Positions 60,112 through 64,000 of a stretch of 64,000 nucleotides of DNA are shown one piece after another. The DNA lies in assembly GCF_025642155.1 (NCBI RefSeq), contig NZ_CP106798.1, positions 1,984,001 through 2,048,000 on the forward strand, read 5' to 3'. A program made the translations under genes and the position numbers. Source of the DNA: Streptomyces sp. HUAS 15-9. Its GTDB lineage: Bacteria; Actinomycetota; Actinomycetes; Streptomycetales; Streptomycetaceae. The notes under the pieces were generated by a model that saw only the letters and a program-made list of their open reading frames with translations, searched no databases and had not been told where the DNA came from. Numbering within the stretch: the first letter of the stretch is position 1; every line of letters starts with the position of its first letter.

Positions 60112-61239
60112 TCACATCAGCGGGGTCAGGAACCGGCGCAGCCGCTCCTCGTACTCCTTCGGGTCGGCGTTCCACATCGCCGCGTGCGGGGCGTGCGGCA
60201 CGGTGTGGAGGGCGACACGGTCGGGGCGGCGGGTGGCGAGCCGACGGGAGTAGGCCCAGGGGGCCACCTCGTCGTCCGGGCCGTGGATGATCAGGGTGGG
60301 GACCCTGAGCTGGTCGGGGTCGGCGGTCTCGGCGACGTGGTCGACGTGCAGGCCGGCCCGGCCCTGGGCGGCGCGCACCGCGAGCGGCAGCAGGGCCTCC
60401 GGGGTGTGCCGGGCCGTGGCCAGGGCGCGCAGCGTGGCCTCCCAGCTGAGCACCGGCGAGTCGAGGACCAGGCCGGCGACGTGGTCGCGCACCGAGGAGT
60501 GCAGGGCGGCGCGCAGCGCCATGGTGGCGCCGGTGGACCAGCCGTACAGGACGACGCGGCGGGCGCCGTAGCGGACGGCGTAGCGGATCGCCGCGTCCAG
60601 GTCGCGCCATTCGGTCTCGCCGAGGTGGTTGAGGCCGTCCGGCGGGCGGGGTGCGCCGAGATCGCCGCGGTAGGCGAGGTCGAGCACGGGGACGCGCCGG
60701 TGGTGCAGGAAGCCCATGACGTTCATGGGGTGCTCGCGGGTGGTGCCCAGGCCGTGCACGGTGATCACCCAGGTGTCCCGGGATCCGGGCACGAACCAGG
60801 CGGGCAGAGCGCCGAGTTCGCCGGGTACGTCGATGTCGGCGTGGTCGAGGCCGAGGGCGGTGCTCGGGTTGCCGACGTGCACGTTCGGAGTGAGCCAGAC
60901 CTTGTCGCCGGAGTCGAGGGTGCCGTGCGTGACCCGTTCCAGGCGGCGTACGACGGTGTCGGCCTTGTGCTCGGCGGACTCCAGGACGGGTCCGACGACC
61001 GCGTGCGAGCCGTCGCCGGACAGGCCGTAGATGCCGGGGCGCAGGGAGGCCAGGTCGCGGGTGATCGTGATCCGGCCCGCGGCCGTGCCGTGCACGGTGA
61101 GCCGGGGCTCGGTGGGCAGTGGCCGGCCGGGCGGCGCCTTGAGTGCGGCGTCGCTGGCTATCCGACCGGCGGCGACGCCGGCCGCGCCGGCCGCCAGGAC
61201 CGCGGTGACGGCCGCGGCCGTCGCTGTGACAGTGCGCAC
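60112..61239 (-). CDS. Secreted or membrane-anchored alpha/beta hydrolase
   Basis: This 375-residue protein starts with a short basic N-terminus and a hydrophobic Ala-rich segment (about residues 4-25), a likely signal anchor. The hydrolase core has WVITVHGLGTTREHPMN (oxyanion), a nucleophile elbow GWSTGAT, the acid Asp in HGPDDEVAP, and His in VPHAPHAAMW. The substrate is unknown. GTG 61239 is used because the membrane segment begins there. It stands alone on the minus strand. Confidence 0.85.
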   Translation of the reverse strand: MRTVTATAAAVTAVLAAGAAGVAAGRIASDAALKAPPGRPLPTEPRLTVHGTAAGRITITRDLASLRPGIYGLSGDGSHAVVGPVLESAEHKADTVVRRLERVTHGTLDSGDKVWLTPNVHVGNPSTALGLDHADIDVPGELGALPAWFVPGSRDTWVITVHGLGTTREHPMNVMGFLHHRRVPVLDLAYRGDLGAPRPPDGLNHLGETEWRDLDAAIRYAVRYGARRVVLYGWSTGATMALRAALHSSVRDHVAGLVLDSPVLSWEATLRALATARHTPEALLPLAVRAAQGRAGLHVDHVAETADPDQLRVPTLIIHGPDDEVAPWAYSRRLATRRPDRVALHTVPHAPHAAMWNADPKEYEERLRRFLTPLM

Positions 61240-61354
61240 GCTTCCAGTGTCCCGGCGGAGCCGGTCACCGGCCAGTGGGCGCACGTCCGTCCGGTGACAC
61301 CAGCGGTTTTCGGCCGGTGGCACCGGGTGTTTTTCCGGACCGCCCCGGCGGCCG

Positions 61355-62086
61355 TCAGCGGCGCTGGCCGTATCCCGCCAGCCGCTCCCCGGCCTCGGCC
61401 AGCTGCTGCTCCGACAGCAGTGACGGTGTCAGGCCGGGTACCGATGACGCCGTCAGCCACAGCCGGCACATCCACTCCAGCTGGGCCGTGCGGTCGTAGG
61501 CCTGGTCGAGGGAGGTGCCGTATGTGAGGGTGCCGTGGTTCTGGAGGAGACAGCCCGAGCGGTCGGCGAGCGCCCGGAGCATGTTCTCGGCCAACTCGTC
61601 GGTGCCGTACGTCGCATACGGGGCAACCCGGGCGGGGCCGCCGAGGGCACCGGACATGTAGTGGATCGCCGGGAGTTCGGTGACGAGCGTCGAGACGGCG
61701 GTCGCGTGGACGGCGTGGGTGTGCACCACGGCGTGGGCGTCGGTGGTGCGGTAGACGGCGAGATGCATGGGCAGCTCGCTGGTCGGGACCAGGGTGCCGA
61801 GCATCTGCCGCCCGGCGAGGTCCACCCCGGTCACGTCGTCCGGCGTCAGCCGGTCGTAGGGCACGCCCGACGGCGTGACCAGCACGGTGTCGCCGACGCG
61901 CACGGACACATTGCCGGAGGTGCCGACGACCAGTCCGTCGGACACGGTCCGGCGGGCCGTCGCGACGAGCGCCTCCCAGGCGTGCGCCTCCTCGTCGGAC
62001 ACAGGCCTCCTCCGCACCTCCGGCACAAGCGGTGCGCCCTCCCGGTCGTCCCGTCCGTCCCGCTGGTTCCGCCGCTGCTCAGCCAT
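61355..62086 (-). CDS. Class II aldolase/adducin-like protein (FucA/AraD type)
   Basis: This 243-residue class II aldolase family protein has GTSGNVSVR (about residues 55-63), the phosphate-binding Gly/Ser/Asn motif. The metal ligands are in HLAVYRTTDAHAVVHTHAVHATA (two His in HTH) and LLQNHGTLTYG. The natural substrate could be L-fuculose- or ribulose-phosphate type; no sugar operon adjoins it. ATG 62086 is in-frame with MAEQRRNQRDG. It has a low-complexity basic N-terminus of about 25 residues. Confidence 0.88.
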   Translation of the reverse strand: MAEQRRNQRDGRDDREGAPLVPEVRRRPVSDEEAHAWEALVATARRTVSDGLVVGTSGNVSVRVGDTVLVTPSGVPYDRLTPDDVTGVDLAGRQMLGTLVPTSELPMHLAVYRTTDAHAVVHTHAVHATAVSTLVTELPAIHYMSGALGGPARVAPYATYGTDELAENMLRALADRSGCLLQNHGTLTYGTSLDQAYDRTAQLEWMCRLWLTASSVPGLTPSLLSEQQLAEAGERLAGYGQRR

Positions 62087-62212
62087 GCCGCGATCCTGCC
62101 AGCCGACGCCCTCGAAAGACCCTCGGAGCGGGGCACTTCAGGCCGGAAACCACGCCTCCGAAAGACCGCATACAGCCATGAATTCCGCAAACCGTCCCGC
62201 CACCGCGCCCGA

Positions 62213-62809
62213 GTGATCACGGCGTCCGTGACGGCGCTCGTCACCGGGGGAGCCGCGACCGTACTCGCCGGAGCCCCGGCGTCCGCGAACGAGCCTGCCG
62301 ACGGGACACGACGTCTCGTCCCACCAGAGGAACGTCGACCGGCCGGGCGCGAAGGCGGAAGGCGCCATCCACTTCAGTCGGCAGTACGACGGCTCGCGCG
62401 CCGCGGGCATCGTCCGGGGCGCCTGTCACTTCGCGCTGCCGGACAAGTCGTCGGGCGCGGCGCGGGCGGCGTACTTCGTGCTCAACGGCGGCACTTGGAC
62501 CGCGGACGGCTGGACGCTGCCCCCCGCACTGGACATCGCCGCCCTGTGATCTACACCACCGCCCACTGGTGGAACACCTGCACCGGCGGCAGCGGCGCGT
62601 TCGCCACCGACCATGCCCTGTGGATCGCCCGCCACGGCTCGCCCGACGTGGGGAAACCGCCGACGGGGTGGCCGTACCGGACCTTCTGGCAGTACGGCAA
62701 CAGCGGCAGTCTGCCGGGTGACCAAAATCTCATTCAACGGGTCATCGGCCCGGCTGAGGTCGTTCGCCCGGGGCGGCCAGTCAAGGGGCGTCTGGGCCGC
62801 CGGTCCTGA
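62213..62809 (+). pseudogene. Decayed secreted GH25 muramidase
   Basis: The remnants align to a secreted family 25 lysozyme. A signal-type segment (62213-62290, VITASVTALVTGGAATVLAGAP) leads into GHDVSSHQRNVD in another frame, and then HFSRQYDGSRAAGIVRGACHFALPDKSSGAARAAYFVLNGG. After a stop at 62547-62549, the third frame gives VIYTTAHWWNTC and WPYRTFWQYGNSG. About 16 codons bearing the FVKATEG-type segment and about 30 codons after LDI are missing by comparison with typical GH25 order. At least one frameshift is needed. Confidence 0.8.
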
Positions 62810-62854
62810 GCAGAGCGTCGACCCCTCGTTTACGACACCCTCACGCCTGCCCTA

Positions 62855-62887
62855 GTTCATCTTCCGTTCACCCAGGTTGCCTACGGT
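62855..62887 (+). promoter_or_regulatory. PHO box (PhoP-binding direct repeats) upstream of the PiT gene
   Basis: GTTCATCTTCC (62855-62865) and GTTCACCCAGG (62866-62876) are contiguous 11-base direct repeats of the PHO-box GTTCA type, followed by a weaker TTGCCTACGGT. The position is 41 bases before the PiT ATG. Phosphate-limitation control of Streptomyces pit genes by PhoP is known; binding here is inferred. Confidence 0.75.
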
Positions 62888-62927
62888 CAACCAGCCAATG
62901 ACGTCCTCTGAACGATTGCCTGGGTAA

Positions 62928-64000
62928 ATGGAAAACTTCTCGCTGATCCTCGCGATTGTGGTGGTAACCGCACTCGCGTTTGATTTCACGAACGGTTTCC
63001 ACGACACCGCCAACGCGATGGCCACGACCATCTCGACCGGTGCACTCAAGCCCAAGGTCGCGGTGGGCATGTCCGCCGCGCTCAACCTTGTAGGCGCCTT
63101 CCTCTCCGTGGAGGTCGCCAACACGATCTCCAAGGGCCTCGTCGACGAGGCCGGCATACGTCCCGAGGTCATCTTCGCCGCCCTGGTCGGCGCGATCCTC
63201 TGGAACCTGCTGACCTGGCTGGTAGGGCTCCCGTCCAGCTCCTCGCACGCTCTGATGGGCGGTCTGATCGGCGCGACGATCGCGTCGGCCGGCACCGGCG
63301 CCGTCCACGGCGGCGTGCTCGTCACCAAGGTCCTGATCCCGGCCGTCGCGGCCCCGATCGTCGCCGGTGTGGCCGCCATGCTCGCCACACGGTTCTCCTA
63401 CGGGCTGAGCAAGGACGCCGACAGCGCGGCCACCCGCAAGGGCTACCGCGCCGGCCAGATCGCCTCCGCCGGCCTCGTCTCCCTCGCCCACGGCACCAAC
63501 GACGCGCAGAAGACGATGGGCATCATCACCCTCGCGCTGATCGCCGGCGGCGCCATCGCCCCCGACTCCAACCCTCCCGTCTGGGTGATCCTCTCCGCCG
63601 GCCTCGCCATCGCGCTCGGCACCTACATCGGCGGCTGGCGCATCATCCGCACCATGGGCAAGGGCCTGACCGACCTTCAGCCGCAGCAGGGCTTCTCCGC
63701 CCAGACCAGCGCCGCGACGGTCATCCTGGCCTCCTCCCACCTGGGCTTCTCCCTCTCCACCACGCACGCCGTCTCCGGCTCCGTGATGGGCGCGGGCGTG
63801 GGCCGCAAGGGCGGCGTGGTCCGCTGGTCCACCGCGACCCGCATGATGGTGGCCTGGGCGCTGACCCTGCCGGCGGCCGCTCTGGTCGGTGCGCTCGCTG
63901 AGTCCGTGACCGACCTGGGCAACTGGGGCACCGCGGTCGTCGCCGTCTTCCTCGTCGCCTCCAGCGCCACGATCTGGAAGCTCTCCCGCCGCCAGGTGGT
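62928..64000 (+). CDS. pit: PiT-family low-affinity inorganic phosphate transporter (partial)
   Basis: At least 357 residues are visible before the window ends, and the gene continues to the right. PiT hallmarks are FDFTNGFHDTANAMATTISTGA in the first helices and the second, inverted copy SLAHGTNDAQKTMGIITLALI, with several helices between. It moves phosphate with protons or as a metal-phosphate complex. ATG 62928 has no strong Shine-Dalgarno (TGGGTAA). A PHO box just upstream suggests PhoR-PhoP control. By position it corresponds to the S. coelicolor pitH2-like gene (from memory). Confidence 0.92.
   Translation, partial: MENFSLILAIVVVTALAFDFTNGFHDTANAMATTISTGALKPKVAVGMSAALNLVGAFLSVEVANTISKGLVDEAGIRPEVIFAALVGAILWNLLTWLVGLPSSSSHALMGGLIGATIASAGTGAVHGGVLVTKVLIPAVAAPIVAGVAAMLATRFSYGLSKDADSAATRKGYRAGQIASAGLVSLAHGTNDAQKTMGIITLALIAGGAIAPDSNPPVWVILSAGLAIALGTYIGGWRIIRTMGKGLTDLQPQQGFSAQTSAATVILASSHLGFSLSTTHAVSGSVMGAGVGRKGGVVRWSTATRMMVAWALTLPAAALVGALAESVTDLGNWGTAVVAVFLVASSATIWKLSRRQV

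Overview
This is chromosomal DNA of a Streptomyces. The base composition is very high in G+C, and the window carries a chaplin gene, a streptophobe-family membrane protein, an FHA-ABC exporter, and an Asp23/AmaP envelope cluster. From memory, the gene order (rrn operon, chpE, serB, fabG-fabI, tyrS, moaA, actP, two subtilases, a small GATC-type nucleoid protein, a PhoP-type pit gene) resembles the SCO1790-SCO1845 part of the S. coelicolor chromosome. No database was consulted, and the species is not claimed.

Layout. 1-0.8 kb: 5' end of a 16S rRNA gene on the minus strand with its leader and promoters. 0.8-7 kb: AAG-type DNA glycosylase, Spo0M-like protein, PEBP-like protein, HNH nuclease, an SPFH/NfeD membrane pair and a solo ABC ATPase. 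7-15 kb: cysteine-free chaplin ChpE, a GAF-type kinase/NarL-type regulator pair, an overlapping SDR and QueA-like pair, a secreted lytic transglycosylase and an 841-residue FHA-FHA-ABC-permease. 15-24 kb: streptophobe, SerB, SixA-like phosphatase, a CynX/NimT-type exporter with a 38-residue companion and a divergent FadR-type regulator, then the FabG-FabI fatty-acid unit. 24-33 kb: TldD/TldE protease pair, TyrS, small stress and membrane proteins, MoaA, and a DUF485/ActP acetate permease. 33-37 kb: two tandem secreted subtilases. 37-41 kb: a frameshifted class III CoA-transferase, a CopD-like membrane protein and a zinc alcohol dehydrogenase, the last two separated by a tandem array made from their own 3' ends. 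41-46 kb: a tightly coupled catabolic operon (acetoacetate-decarboxylase-like, SDR, two amidohydrolases, VIT-family transporter). 46-51 kb: DEDDh exonuclease with a C-terminal BRCT-like domain, a Cys-rich mini-protein, SURF1, GH15 and an atypical SDR. 51-54 kb: AmaP/DUF6286/Asp23 cluster with a divergent Asp23-like gene. 54-64 kb: enoyl-CoA hydratase, Gbn-like nucleoid protein, ABC-F ATPase, VOC protein, hydrolases, a decayed GH25 muramidase and the start of a PiT phosphate transporter behind PHO boxes.

Most of the window is conserved core chromosome. I see no phage, IS, CRISPR array or biosynthetic cluster. The less ordinary signals are regulatory or structural. Three sites resemble the RecA-NDp/PafBC DNA-damage promoter; they precede an exonuclease, a VOC protein and moaA. 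Six GATC sites cluster upstream of the Gbn-like gene. A gene-end-derived tandem triplication separates copD and adh. Terminator-like hairpins lie in the leaders of several genes. Two genes are decaying.
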